Part shown: positions 1-8,502 of the stretch, one piece after another
Layout: the number at the start of each line of letters is the position of its first letter
Numbering within the stretch: position 1 is the stretch's first letter
Assembly: GCA_026393835.1 (NCBI GenBank)
Contig: JAPKZK010000083.1
Location: 1-38,642 of the forward strand
Reading direction: 5' to 3'
Origin: Candidatus Aminicenantota bacterium
Lineage (GTDB): Bacteria; Acidobacteriota; Aminicenantia; UBA2199
DNA: 38,642 nt
Notes under the pieces: generated by a model
The model's database searches: none
What the model saw: the letters and a program-made list of their open reading frames with translations, nothing else
What the model was told of the DNA's origin: nothing
Program-made: the position numbers and the translations under genes

Positions 1-153
1 GCATTTTCAACCTTCCTTGCCCTGAACTTTTTTTATGAACCAGCGGATTGGGCTCACCCTGTATTCTGCATTAAATATATTGCATTGGAATTAAATTGTC
101 AATACCTTTTTCAAATTTTTTCTCATTTTTTTGACTGTCCCTTATCACACGGT

Positions 154-182
154 TTGCTAAAAAAAATTTTTTTTCGTATAAT
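154..182 (+). promoter_or_regulatory. Probable sigma70 promoter of the S46 peptidase gene
   Basis: TTGCTA at 154-159 and a perfect TATAAT at 177-182 are separated by 17 nt. This predicts a transcript start near 189 and a leader of about 30 nt that includes the AGAAGGAG ribosome site before the ATG at 221. The bases before 154 are AT-rich and show no gene. Confidence 0.6.
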
Positions 183-220
183 TTATCTCTATAAAACAAA
201 TCAAACTAGAAGGAGCGTTC

Positions 221-2371
221 ATGAAAAAAATTTTTATCACCTTAATCATTATGTTATGTGTCAGTCCTTTTGTTTTCGGCGAAGAGGGGATGTGGCTGCT
301 GAGCCAGGTAAAAAACCTCGAACTGGAGAAAAAAGGATTTGAAATCAACCTTGCAGATATCTATATCCCGGGAAAACCTTGCCTTGCACAGGCCATTGTA
401 AACCTGGGCGGCGGAACAAGTGGGCTTGTATCCCCCAACGGCTTGATGCTGACCAATCATCATGTCGCCTTTGGCGCTGTACAGCGCGCCTCCACACAGG
501 GCACCGACTATATTACCAACGGATTCCTGGCCCAAACCCTGGCAGATGAAATCGAAGCCCCTGGATACTCGGCCAGGATACTGGAAGAAATAAAAGAAAT
601 TACCCCGGAATTCTCCCGCTGCGAAAAAATCACAGACCCAATAGAACGGGAAAAGGCCGTCGATCTGAAAATCAAGGAAATAACCGAAAAGATCGAAAAA
701 GGTAAAAAAGATGTTTCCGCTGAAGTGGGCAAAATGCATAACGGCAAACAGTATATCCTTTTTGTATACAAACGGTACGACGATGTCCGTGTTGTTTATG
801 TACCGCCGGCAGCAGTGGGCAATTACGGTGGAGAAATCGATAACTGGATGTGGCCCCGTCATACCGGTGATTTTTCCTTTATGCGCATCTACACGGCCCC
901 CGACGGCACCGGCCGCGCTTTCGATAAGGGAAATGTGCCTTACAAGTCTAAATTCTGGCTAAAGATCGCCCTGGATGGTTTAAAAAATGGCGACCAGACC
1001 TTTGTCCTGGGGTATCCCGGCCGCACTACCCGCTACCGCACCTCCAGCGATGTGGCCGATAGCCTGGATCACGGTTACCCTTTGCGCATTAAATATTATA
1101 AAGAGGTCATCGATATGATGGAAGAGTTTGGCAAAGATTCCCAGGTCGCCGATGCAAAAGTAGCCGGCATGAAGAAAGGCCTGAACAATTCTATGAAAAA
1201 CTACCAGGGTAATGTGGATGGAATGACTCGCACCCACTTTGTCCAACAAAAAATCGATTTTGAAAATGAATTCATGACCTTTTTAAAGAAAGATGAGAAA
1301 CTTTACAAAAAATATGGCACTGTCCTGGCAAAGATCAAAGAACAGTACGCATCGATGGCCAAATACCAACCCCTGTCCGATGTCTTCCGCTTTGTCCTGT
1401 CGAGGATGGCCTTGAACGGGACGGTCTTCAGCACTGCCCAGAGGGCTTACTATACTGCTGTGCAGCGCTCAAAACCGGTGAAACTGCAAGACCCGAAATT
1501 CTCGGAAAAGGATACGATACGTGCGGTGGAACGACTTCAGTTCGGTTATATGTCTTTTTATGAACCGGCGGATAAGGCCCTGCTGAAAAAATGGTTGAAA
1601 TGGGCAGACCAATTGCCGGCGGAATTCCGGCTGAAAGGACTGGACGAAGTTCTGAAAACCTCCGGCAAAACCATCGACCAGTGGGTGGACGACGCCTATA
1701 AAAAATCAAAACTGAATGATGTGGCATTTGCTAAATCGCTGTATAACAAAAACGTGAAGGAACTGGACGCATTGGATGATCCATTTATCGACCTGGCGAA
1801 AAGGCTTTACCCGGTGGAAGATGCTTTCCGTGAAAAGGATAGAGAGGATACGGCCGTCATGGAAGAACTGAGGAAAAAATATATCGATGCTTTATATGCC
1901 TGGAAAGGCGCCAACCTGTATCCCGACGCCAACGGTACTATCCGGTTCTCTTACGGGGCCGTGGAAGGTTATTCGCCCAGGGATGCGGTTTATTTTGAGC
2001 CTTTTACGACGATCAAAGGGATGTTGGAAAAAGACACGGGCCAGGAACCGTTTAATGCGCCGGAAGGAATAAAAGAGCTTTATGCTAAAAAGGACTTCGG
2101 CCGGTGGACGCACCCGGGAATGAATGACGTAACGGTTGCGTTTACCCATAAAGTCGACAGTACCGGCGGCAACAGCGGCAGCCCGGTGTTAAACACAAAA
2201 GGCGAAATGGTAGGTATTCTCTTTGACGGGAACTACGAGGCCATGACCTGCGACTGGCAGTATGACAGCGCTATTCAAAGAACTATTTCGGTGGATATTC
2301 GTTTTGTGATGTTCGTAACTGAAAAGCTGGCCAAAGCCCACGGGATTTTAAAAGAACTGGCCCTGGAATAA
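221..2371 (+). CDS. Exported S46-family dipeptidyl-peptidase (DPP7/DPP11-like)
   Basis: Serine peptidase of family S46, which removes dipeptides from the N-termini of peptides in the periplasm. The 716 residues match the family's usual length. A signal peptide covers about residues 1-20 (cleavage near FVFG-EE). The His motif LTNHHVAFG (His80/81), the Asp-containing DNWMWPRHTGDFS block (residues 207-219) and the Ser motif GGNSGSP (Ser652) make up the triad. Eighteen residues after the Ser, in FDGNYEAM, is Gly670. In Porphyromonas DPP7 a Gly at this place goes with hydrophobic P1 preference, whereas DPP11 has Arg for acidic P1, so I infer DPP7-like specificity. The start is fixed by AGAAGGAG upstream. 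The gene stands alone and converges on a hairpin at 2391-2422. Confidence 0.95.
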   Translation: MKKIFITLIIMLCVSPFVFGEEGMWLLSQVKNLELEKKGFEINLADIYIPGKPCLAQAIVNLGGGTSGLVSPNGLMLTNHHVAFGAVQRASTQGTDYITNGFLAQTLADEIEAPGYSARILEEIKEITPEFSRCEKITDPIEREKAVDLKIKEITEKIEKGKKDVSAEVGKMHNGKQYILFVYKRYDDVRVVYVPPAAVGNYGGEIDNWMWPRHTGDFSFMRIYTAPDGTGRAFDKGNVPYKSKFWLKIALDGLKNGDQTFVLGYPGRTTRYRTSSDVADSLDHGYPLRIKYYKEVIDMMEEFGKDSQVADAKVAGMKKGLNNSMKNYQGNVDGMTRTHFVQQKIDFENEFMTFLKKDEKLYKKYGTVLAKIKEQYASMAKYQPLSDVFRFVLSRMALNGTVFSTAQRAYYTAVQRSKPVKLQDPKFSEKDTIRAVERLQFGYMSFYEPADKALLKKWLKWADQLPAEFRLKGLDEVLKTSGKTIDQWVDDAYKKSKLNDVAFAKSLYNKNVKELDALDDPFIDLAKRLYPVEDAFREKDREDTAVMEELRKKYIDALYAWKGANLYPDANGTIRFSYGAVEGYSPRDAVYFEPFTTIKGMLEKDTGQEPFNAPEGIKELYAKKDFGRWTHPGMNDVTVAFTHKVDSTGGNSGSPVLNTKGEMVGILFDGNYEAMTCDWQYDSAIQRTISVDIRFVMFVTEKLAKAHGILKELALE

Positions 2372-2390
2372 ATAAAAATTTTGGGAAGGT

Positions 2391-2422
2391 CCAGGAAACC
2401 CTTTTATAAAAGGGTTTCCTGG
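2391..2422. terminator. Perfect 15-bp hairpin between convergent genes
   Basis: CCAGGAAACCCTTTT and its exact reverse complement are separated by AT. The hairpin lies between the S46 gene (+) and the propeller regulator (-) and is symmetrical, so it could serve both strands. It is preceded by AAAATTTTGGGAAGGT, a flank shared with the copies at 6652-6681 and about 30760-30790, which marks it as a member of a repeat family. Confidence 0.8.
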
Positions 2423-2446
2423 TCGCCGAAAGCATAAATAAAGTCT

Positions 2447-5242
2447 CTATCCCCCTTTTTTTTTATCTCTCTTAAACTCAGAGGGCGTCATCCCGGTAAA
2501 TTTTTTAAAGGCGGTATTAAAAACAGACTTAGAATAAAACCCTGTATCATAAGCAATATCCAGGATGGTTTTATTATCTTCCGCGGGGTCCAGTAGTTTT
2601 TTCTTTGCTTCCTGGATCCGGTAGCTGTTGATAAAATCATTGAAACTTTGGCTCAACCGTTCATTGATAATCTGGGAGAGGTAGTTATAATGAACATTCA
2701 GGCGTTGGGCCAGGGATTTCAGATTGAGATCGGCTTTTAAAAAGACTTTCTCTTTCTCCATCAACTGCAGCAAGCGGGGCAGGACTTGTTCGACTGTTTC
2801 AGGTAAAAGCGCGGATGTTTTGTATTTGGGTTCTCCGGGTTTGGCGCCGGGCATGGGTTGGGTTTTTTTCCGGTAAAACCGGCGGGCGGTCCCGGCGGCG
2901 GCGCCGGTAATCAACAAGAGGGCGGCCATAAGTATATAAAACAAAGGCTGTTTATAAAAAGGGTATTTAATCATGAATTCAAAGGTCGCGCTTTTTTCGT
3001 TCCACAGGCCGTCGCTGTTGCAGGCGGTAACCAGGAACCGATAGTCGCCGGGGCCGAGGTTCAGGTACATTGCCGCACGTTTTTCCCTCGGCGCGACTTC
3101 CATCCACCGGGAATCGAAACCTTCCATTTTGTAACGCAGTTTTACCCTGCCCGGGGCGGTGAAACTAAGGGCCGTGAAATAAAATTCGATCATATTTTGA
3201 CCGGCCTGGAATATGGGTTTTACCCGGTTTGTTACGGGTTCGCTATTTACCAGGACTTCTTCGATTATTACCGGCGGCGGGACATGGTTAAGTGTTATCG
3301 AACCGGGATCGATCACGGCCACGCCTTTTATGGTGGGGAAACAGAGTTTCCCGTCGGACATTTTCCAGGCGGAGGGTTGTCCTCCTGTTGCGCATTCGCT
3401 GCTTTCCATGCCGTCTTTTTCGTCCAGGTACAGGGGCGTCAAGGCCTTGATTTTGTTTTGGGCCAGGTTGTCCAATTGTTCGGTGGAAACCCGGAACACG
3501 CCTTTGGAGGAACTCAGCCACAGGTTCTTTTGATCATCTTCCAGGATACTGAAAATATAGTTATTGGGTAACCCGGAATCGGTGGTATACAGCGAGAGGA
3601 CCGCATTTGAAAACCGTCCCAGGCCGCCGCCATTGAGGCCGAGCCACAAGTTGCCCCGGGGGTCGGCATAAAGGCCCCGGATATCATAGGCGGGGCGTTC
3701 GCGCCCGTTAGTGGAAGTTAAAACTTCTTCCAGGCGGCCCCCCTTTAATTGCATCAGTCCCTGCGCGGCGCCTACCCACAAGGTAAAAGTTGCGGCGTTT
3801 TCCTGGATTTCGATGGCCTGGATATGAACGGGAGGGTAGGTCTTATCTTTTTCTTGTGTACAAACGGTAAACTTTCCTTTTTCGAAACGGTTTAAACCGT
3901 TAGCGGTACCGATCCAGATGTTCCCAGCTTTATCGCCCCGGATGGCGGTTATTTGGTTGTCTGACAGTCCTTCCCGTGTGGTGTAGGTCTCGGCGGGGCT
4001 GTTCCGCAAGTTTCCCCCGGCAAGCCGTGCGATCCCATTTTGCCGGGTACCGATCCAGAGGTTGTTGTCGTTGTCCTGGTAAAGGGCCGTGATCCCGGCG
4101 ATAGGGAATACGTCCCCGGTTACTTTATCGTTTTTTATTTTAACCAGTCCTTTGCGGTCCATTCCCGCCCACAAACCGCCGGTCCTGTCTTCCAGTAAAA
4201 CACGGACCAGGTTTTGCGGGAGGCCGTCGGCGGTAGTGATAGTGGAGACCCTGGCGCGGGTCAACCGCGAGAGACCGCCGGTAAATGTACCCACCCACAC
4301 GTTGGCCTCGCGGTCTTCCAACAGTGCATAGATAAAATCATCGGCGAGCCCGCGGTCGAAAGGAAGGCTTGAGAAAGTTTTGCCGTTGAATTGGAAAATT
4401 CCTTCACCGTCGGTCCCGATCCAGAGAACGCCGCTGCTGTCCGGCATGAGTGAACGCACGGCGCTGTCGTTCAGCGGGTGGTTGGCCGGGGCCGGTCGCT
4501 GGATCCTGCCTTTTTCCAAACATAAAAGTCCTTTCTGTGTACCGATCCAGAGACGTCCGGAGCGGTCTTCACTCAGGGCGGTGATCCCGTGACGGATGGG
4601 TTCTCCTTCGGGTTTATAAGGTTGGTATTTGCCGTTATTTATATAGTAGAGGCCGTTGTCATCGGTGCCGATCCAGGGACCGGCGCCGGCTTTTGTACTG
4701 CCGGTAATGGCCGTGATGGAGTTTCCCCAGAGGTCATCGCCGGTGGTCAATATTTCGAATTTTTCTTTTCCCGGGGCCAGGCGGTTCAGGCCATTGGCGG
4801 CGCCGATCCATAAATTGCCTTGCCGGTCGCCGTATAGGACCCGGACGGAATCGTTGGACAAGCCCTCTTTAGCGGTATACGACGTCCATTCATGGTCTTT
4901 CATACGACTCAAACCGCCGCCGTCCGTACCCACCCACAGGCCGCCGCCGCTGTCTTCATATAGGGCCGTGATCTTATCGTTATTTAAATGTGGGGTATTC
5001 CACCGGTTGTAAACGCGGAAAGCGACTCCATCGAACCTTACCAGCCCCGACTGGGCGCCGAACCAGATGTAACCGGTCTTATCCTGAACAAGACATAATA
5101 CGGAATTCTGGGGCAGTCCTTCCTCCGTGGTCCAGGTCTCAAGGGTGTAAGGGGCCAGCGGCGTAGGGATCAAAAAATAGAGAATACTAATGCCGACAAT
5201 AATACTCAACAAAAGATTTGTTTTTCCATGCCGCATCGTCAC
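2447..5242 (-). CDS. Membrane-spanning two-component-type propeller protein with AraC-family DNA-binding domain
   Basis: This is a 931-residue regulator. An N-terminal membrane segment (about 10-26) is followed by a long extracytoplasmic region of repeated Reg_prop blades with the recurring pattern 'D..G.lWiGt..GL.r' to about residue 620. A Y_Y_Y-type beta domain (about 670-755) comes next, then a second membrane segment (about 768-784). The cytoplasmic C-terminus is an AraC/XylS helix-turn-helix pair (about 838-927, ending in GMTPSEFK). No histidine kinase, HATPase or receiver domain is present, unlike Bacteroidetes hybrid sensors. By inference a ligand signal passes straight through the membrane to DNA. 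The frame opens with GTG at 5242 and has an ATG two codons later; no strong ribosome site decides between them. It follows the receiver gene by 60 bp and is probably co-transcribed with it. Confidence 0.9.
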   Translation of the reverse strand: MTMRHGKTNLLLSIIVGISILYFLIPTPLAPYTLETWTTEEGLPQNSVLCLVQDKTGYIWFGAQSGLVRFDGVAFRVYNRWNTPHLNNDKITALYEDSGGGLWVGTDGGGLSRMKDHEWTSYTAKEGLSNDSVRVLYGDRQGNLWIGAANGLNRLAPGKEKFEILTTGDDLWGNSITAITGSTKAGAGPWIGTDDNGLYYINNGKYQPYKPEGEPIRHGITALSEDRSGRLWIGTQKGLLCLEKGRIQRPAPANHPLNDSAVRSLMPDSSGVLWIGTDGEGIFQFNGKTFSSLPFDRGLADDFIYALLEDREANVWVGTFTGGLSRLTRARVSTITTADGLPQNLVRVLLEDRTGGLWAGMDRKGLVKIKNDKVTGDVFPIAGITALYQDNDNNLWIGTRQNGIARLAGGNLRNSPAETYTTREGLSDNQITAIRGDKAGNIWIGTANGLNRFEKGKFTVCTQEKDKTYPPVHIQAIEIQENAATFTLWVGAAQGLMQLKGGRLEEVLTSTNGRERPAYDIRGLYADPRGNLWLGLNGGGLGRFSNAVLSLYTTDSGLPNNYIFSILEDDQKNLWLSSSKGVFRVSTEQLDNLAQNKIKALTPLYLDEKDGMESSECATGGQPSAWKMSDGKLCFPTIKGVAVIDPGSITLNHVPPPVIIEEVLVNSEPVTNRVKPIFQAGQNMIEFYFTALSFTAPGRVKLRYKMEGFDSRWMEVAPREKRAAMYLNLGPGDYRFLVTACNSDGLWNEKSATFEFMIKYPFYKQPLFYILMAALLLITGAAAGTARRFYRKKTQPMPGAKPGEPKYKTSALLPETVEQVLPRLLQLMEKEKVFLKADLNLKSLAQRLNVHYNYLSQIINERLSQSFNDFINSYRIQEAKKKLLDPAEDNKTILDIAYDTGFYSKSVFNTAFKKFTGMTPSEFKRDKKKGG

Positions 5243-5302
5243 GATTTACTGCCTATTCTCTATGGTCTGCTGTTTTACTTTTTACGCTTTATGCGCAGCG
5301 TT

Positions 5303-5671
5303 TTATTGCCCCAGGAGTTCTTCCACGAGGTCCAATATTTTTTTCAGGTCGAAAGGTTTGCTCAGGGTACGGTGGGCGCCGATGGTTTTTGCGACGCTCA
5401 AATACCCTTCCGCGCTGGCGCGGCCGCCGCCGGAAATGGCGATAATCTTCATATCCGGGAAATCGCGCCGAAGTTCGCGGATGGTTTCGATGCCTTCTTT
5501 CTCAGGCATAATAAGGTCGGTGATTACCAGGTCAACGGGGTCTTCCCGCTGGATATTCAACCCGATCTTACCATTGGCGGCTTCCGCTACCTCGTACCCG
5601 GCCCGTTCCAACGCCTGGTGCATCATTTCACGCATCTGCCAATCGTCATCTATTACTAATATGCGTTTCAT
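5303..5671 (-). CDS. Stand-alone CheY-like response regulator receiver protein
   Basis: The protein is 122 residues and consists only of a receiver domain. It has the acidic pocket DDD (8-10), the phospho-acceptor Asp52 in VITDLIMP, Ser80, and Lys105 in SKPF. There is no output domain, so it would act by protein contact or relay phosphate. The ribosome site GAGGAAG lies just before the ATG. A promoter TTGAAA-17-TATAGT lies 38-70 bp upstream. The next gene on the same strand is the propeller/AraC regulator, which has no kinase or receiver of its own. A partner histidine kinase is not present in the window. Confidence 0.92.
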   Translation of the reverse strand: MKRILVIDDDWQMREMMHQALERAGYEVAEAANGKIGLNIQREDPVDLVITDLIMPEKEGIETIRELRRDFPDMKIIAISGGGRASAEGYLSVAKTIGAHRTLSKPFDLKKILDLVEELLGQ

Positions 5672-5715
5672 ATTTCTTCCTCATGCTATATTTATTATAT
5701 TATGAATGATTAATT

Positions 5716-5744
5716 ACTATATATCAATTATTTGTTTTTTTCAA
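5716..5744 (-). promoter_or_regulatory. Probable promoter of the receiver/propeller regulator pair
   Basis: Read on the minus strand, TTGAAA (5744-5739) and TATAGT (5721-5716) are 17 nt apart. This places the transcript start near 5709 and gives a leader of about 38 nt to the receiver gene. Confidence 0.55.
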
Positions 5745-5799
5745 GGCAATATGGTGATTTTTCCTATTTTCCTTGTTTTTAGTGATATAATATAGGGGG

Positions 5800-5828
5800 T
5801 TGACACAGAAATTGAAAAACGATATTGG
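5800..5828 (+). promoter_or_regulatory. Candidate leaderless promoter of the bpt-like gene
   Basis: A perfect TTGACA (5800-5805) is 17 nt from TATTGG (5823-5828), and the ATG follows 8 nt later at 5837 with no Shine-Dalgarno. A TATAAT at 5786-5791 is an alternative -10 box with a 38-nt leader, but that leader also lacks a ribosome site. Confidence 0.4.
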
Positions 5829-5836
5829 TGCATTGA

Positions 5837-6610
5837 ATGAGTATTAAAGGCCTGTTATTTGAACCGGTGACGGAAGAGTGCCCGTACATCGATGGGGTTC
5901 CCTCCATCTACGAGAATCTCCTTGTTGCCGAGTTGGAGGATGAAGACATGGAAACTCTTTTGAATATGGGATTCCGTCATTTCGGTGAGATTTTTTTCAG
6001 GCCCCTTTGCGGTCATTGCCTCCGCTGCATCTCGGTGCGCATCCCGGTCCAACGGTTCTCCCCCTCCAAATCGGTGCGCCGTTTGTTCAACCGGGCGAAA
6101 GGTCTCCGTGTTGCGCTGGAAAAACCGATACCCTCTACGGAAGCCTTTGAATTGTATATGCGGCATAAAAAAAGATTTAAGAGCAAGGAATATGAGGTTC
6201 ACGAGCGGTATGGGCATTATGTTCGCAGTTTCTTCCATCCTTACGGGTTCAATCGTATGCTGACCATCAGGGACGGCGACGCATTGGCGGCCGTCTCCCA
6301 CCTGGATGTCACGGCCAATGCAATGTCCGCGGTTTACTGTTATTTCGATGAGAAATATGGCCGCTTCAGCCCGGGGAAATTGGCTGTTTACAAAGAAATC
6401 GAGCTGGCAAAAGAGATGGGCGCCCAGTGGTTGTACCTGGGTTATTTTATTCCCCGGAACCGCCATACGCAATATAAGATTCAATTCAAACCGAACCAGC
6501 TAATGGTGGGGTATGATCGATGGTTTGATTTTATGGACGCGGCGGGTAATGTTAGTGAACCTTTGCCTCCGGCGGCAAGGGGGCTCTTTTCGAGAAAACC
6601 GCCCCCTTGA
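5837..6610 (+). CDS. bpt: Aspartate/glutamate leucyltransferase or arginyltransferase (Bpt/ATE family)
   Basis: Aminoacyl-tRNA-protein transferase, which adds Leu or Arg to proteins with acidic N-termini and marks them for ClpAP-type proteolysis (N-degron pathway, cytoplasm). The protein is 257 residues. The N-terminal ATE domain has Cys15 in ECPYI and the cluster C58-GH-C61-LR-C64, followed by FSPSKSVRRLFNRAK. The C-terminal GNAT-like half has FSPGKLAVYKEIELAKEMGA and YLGYFIPRNRHTQYKIQFKP, typical of Bpt. Leu or Arg donor cannot be told from sequence. No Shine-Dalgarno precedes the ATG. The last 15 codons or so (residues about 243-257, Pro/Arg/Gly-rich) are supplied by a genomic hairpin repeat, whose conserved CCCCTTGACCCCC supplies the stop codon. 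Confidence 0.85.
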   Translation: MSIKGLLFEPVTEECPYIDGVPSIYENLLVAELEDEDMETLLNMGFRHFGEIFFRPLCGHCLRCISVRIPVQRFSPSKSVRRLFNRAKGLRVALEKPIPSTEAFELYMRHKKRFKSKEYEVHERYGHYVRSFFHPYGFNRMLTIRDGDALAAVSHLDVTANAMSAVYCYFDEKYGRFSPGKLAVYKEIELAKEMGAQWLYLGYFIPRNRHTQYKIQFKPNQLMVGYDRWFDFMDAAGNVSEPLPPAARGLFSRKPPP

Positions 6611-6622
6611 CCCCCACAAAAG
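6566..6622 (+). repeat. Palindromic repeat element overlapping the 3' end of the bpt-like gene
   Basis: The sequence CCTCCGGCGGCAAGGGGGC, a short loop, then GCCCCCTTGACCCCC repeats the layout of the element at 34133-34183 and, more divergently, that at 25368-25440. AAGGGGGC (6577-6584) pairs with GCCCCCTT (6601-6608). The stop codon TGA lies within the repeat. Confidence 0.7.
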
Positions 6623-6651
6623 CTTTTGACTAAACAAAAGTTTTGGGAAGT

Positions 6652-6681
6652 CCAGAAACCCTTTTTCAAAAGGGTTTCTGG
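6652..6681. terminator. Perfect 14-bp hairpin between convergent genes
   Basis: CCAGAAACCCTTTT, TC, then AAAAGGGTTTCTGG. The hairpin ends one base before the stop codon of the MutS-like gene and lies downstream of the bpt-like gene, so it can terminate both. The upstream flank AAAAGTTTTGGGAAG matches the copy at 2391-2422. Confidence 0.8.
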
Positions 6682-8502
6682 TTATACATCGATTCCTATT
6701 TTACGCATTAACACCACGGCATTAAAACTTTCACAGATGCCTTGTTTCAACTTGTAATCGAACAGCAATTTGTCCTCTTCAACATACCCGTCGAAATGGG
6801 CATTCATGATCTTCTCTTCTTCGGCGCCCAGTTTGGTCAGTTCCAGGTCATGGGTGGCAATAATTCCCCCGGCCCGCTGCTTAAGCAATTGTTTAATCAA
6901 CACAATGGAACCCTTCTGGCGGTCCAACGTATTGGTGCCTTTCAGCATTTCATCGATCATAAAAAAAACAGGGACTTGATTATCTTGTTCCCGGATAGCA
7001 ATGGCGTCTAAAATCATTTTCAACCGCAGCAATTCGGCGTAGAAGAGGGAGAGATGTTTATCCAGCGAATCGCTGGTTTGCATACTGGTAAAGAGTCTCA
7101 GGCCCGAAATTTCGAAACGGGCCGCGCATACCGGGGCGCCGGCCAACGCCAGCGCCAGGCTGACCCCCACTGTTCTTAAAAAAGTACTTTTCCCCGCCAT
7201 GTTGGGTCCGGTGACAACCAGGATACTCTTTTCCCGGTCCAGGGCGATGTCATTACACACCCGTTCGCTTTGGGGAATCAAGGGGTGGCCCAGGGCCGAG
7301 GCGTTTAATTTGAAATCTTTTTCACTGAGTTCCGGGAACGCCCAGTCGGGATTATTATAAGACAAACCGGCCAAAGACGACAGGGCCTCCATATTGGCGA
7401 TTACTGCAAACCATAAATGAATGGCCGAAGCGGTTTCTTTTTTCCATTTCTCGATCCTATAGACGCAGTGAAGGTCCCACAGCAGCGTATTGTTTATAAA
7501 AAAATGCATGGCCGCATTGGCGCGGAGTTCAAACCATTCCACCAGGGCGGCAAAACGTTTGATAGAGCGGGAAGCGGTTTCCTTTTCGGCATATAAATCT
7601 TTTTTTAAGGCTTGCAGTTTCCTTCCCTCGAAAGGTTCTTGTTCAATGGTCTTGATGATCCGGGAATAGGCTTTTAGGATTTTGGAATTTCGCGAGGTTA
7701 AGCGATAGAGACGGGCCACTGTTTTGCCGGCTTTTTTGTTAATAATTACTTGAAGTAAAACAAATACCAGCGGTACGGCCAGGGTTAATTTGAAAGCCAT
7801 GGCAATAAAAAGACCTATTGTGATGAGGGGCAGCACATGGATAAAATAAATAAAAAGGTTTTTGCCGGCAATGAAAAAGGGTTCATTCAGCAGGAGAAAA
7901 AGAGATTCCAGTTTTTGGGACGTATCGTCGATGGAGAGGCCGCAAGCCTGGAGGTTTTGCCGGAAACACGGTTTCGTCGCCAGTTCCTGTACTGCTTGCT
8001 GGCGCAGGTGAATTTGTTCATTATCCGCCGGGGCCTGGAGCCAGTCTGCCAGGCATTTCCGGCCCATGCTGGTGACGCACCGGTTGAGGTAATGAAAAAC
8101 CGATTTTTCGCCGAAGATATCCAGGTCCGAGGTGTACTGATGGTCCGGGTTTTTAAATTCCCCGCCGGTTATGCTGCTGTCTTCGACAGCGGGGAATCGA
8201 TGGGAGAGCATTTTTATTTCATTGTCATTGATTTTTATAAGGGTTTTCGCATGGTTGATCTTTTGCAGCACGTTTTCGTGGAGGACAACGGCAGCGACAA
8301 AAAGAATAAAGAAAATCCCGAAACCCGCCAGCGCAGAAACCGGATCGTTTGAAAAGGTACTAATGAGGAGCAAGAGACCGGAAAAAAACAGGGCCAGTTT
8401 TAAAATCGCTAACACCGTATCTTTTTTTTTCAATTTTTTGATATGGAGGTTGCAGGCGTCGATGCGTTCTTTATAAAATGTTCCCGGGTTTGCGTTAGTC
8501 AT
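6682..8502 (-). CDS. Membrane-anchored MutS-family ATPase without mismatch-recognition domain
   Basis: The protein is 606 residues. Two membrane segments at the N-terminus (about 28-48 and 57-77) and a further hydrophobic pair (about 214-252) precede a lever/core region and a MutS domain V ATPase. The ATPase has Walker A TGPNMAGKST (Gly432-Thr440), Walker B FFMIDE (Asp517-Glu518) and the conserved His551 in ATHDLE. The DNA mismatch-binding domain I of classical MutS is missing. Such MutS-related membrane proteins are widespread and have no settled function. Its ATG overlaps the stop of the upstream secreted-protein gene in an ATGA arrangement, so the two are probably translationally coupled. 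A role in mismatch repair is not supported. Confidence 0.85.
   Translation of the reverse strand: MTNANPGTFYKERIDACNLHIKKLKKKDTVLAILKLALFFSGLLLLISTFSNDPVSALAGFGIFFILFVAAVVLHENVLQKINHAKTLIKINDNEIKMLSHRFPAVEDSSITGGEFKNPDHQYTSDLDIFGEKSVFHYLNRCVTSMGRKCLADWLQAPADNEQIHLRQQAVQELATKPCFRQNLQACGLSIDDTSQKLESLFLLLNEPFFIAGKNLFIYFIHVLPLITIGLFIAMAFKLTLAVPLVFVLLQVIINKKAGKTVARLYRLTSRNSKILKAYSRIIKTIEQEPFEGRKLQALKKDLYAEKETASRSIKRFAALVEWFELRANAAMHFFINNTLLWDLHCVYRIEKWKKETASAIHLWFAVIANMEALSSLAGLSYNNPDWAFPELSEKDFKLNASALGHPLIPQSERVCNDIALDREKSILVVTGPNMAGKSTFLRTVGVSLALALAGAPVCAARFEISGLRLFTSMQTSDSLDKHLSLFYAELLRLKMILDAIAIREQDNQVPVFFMIDEMLKGTNTLDRQKGSIVLIKQLLKQRAGGIIATHDLELTKLGAEEEKIMNAHFDGYVEEDKLLFDYKLKQGICESFNAVVLMRKIGIDV

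Noticed and set aside
254..862. 202-codon minus-strand frame opposite the S46 gene, and similar long antisense frames (2858-3571, 8973-9869, 37560-38357)
   Set aside because: Shadows of strongly conserved genes on the other strand, with no domain resemblance.
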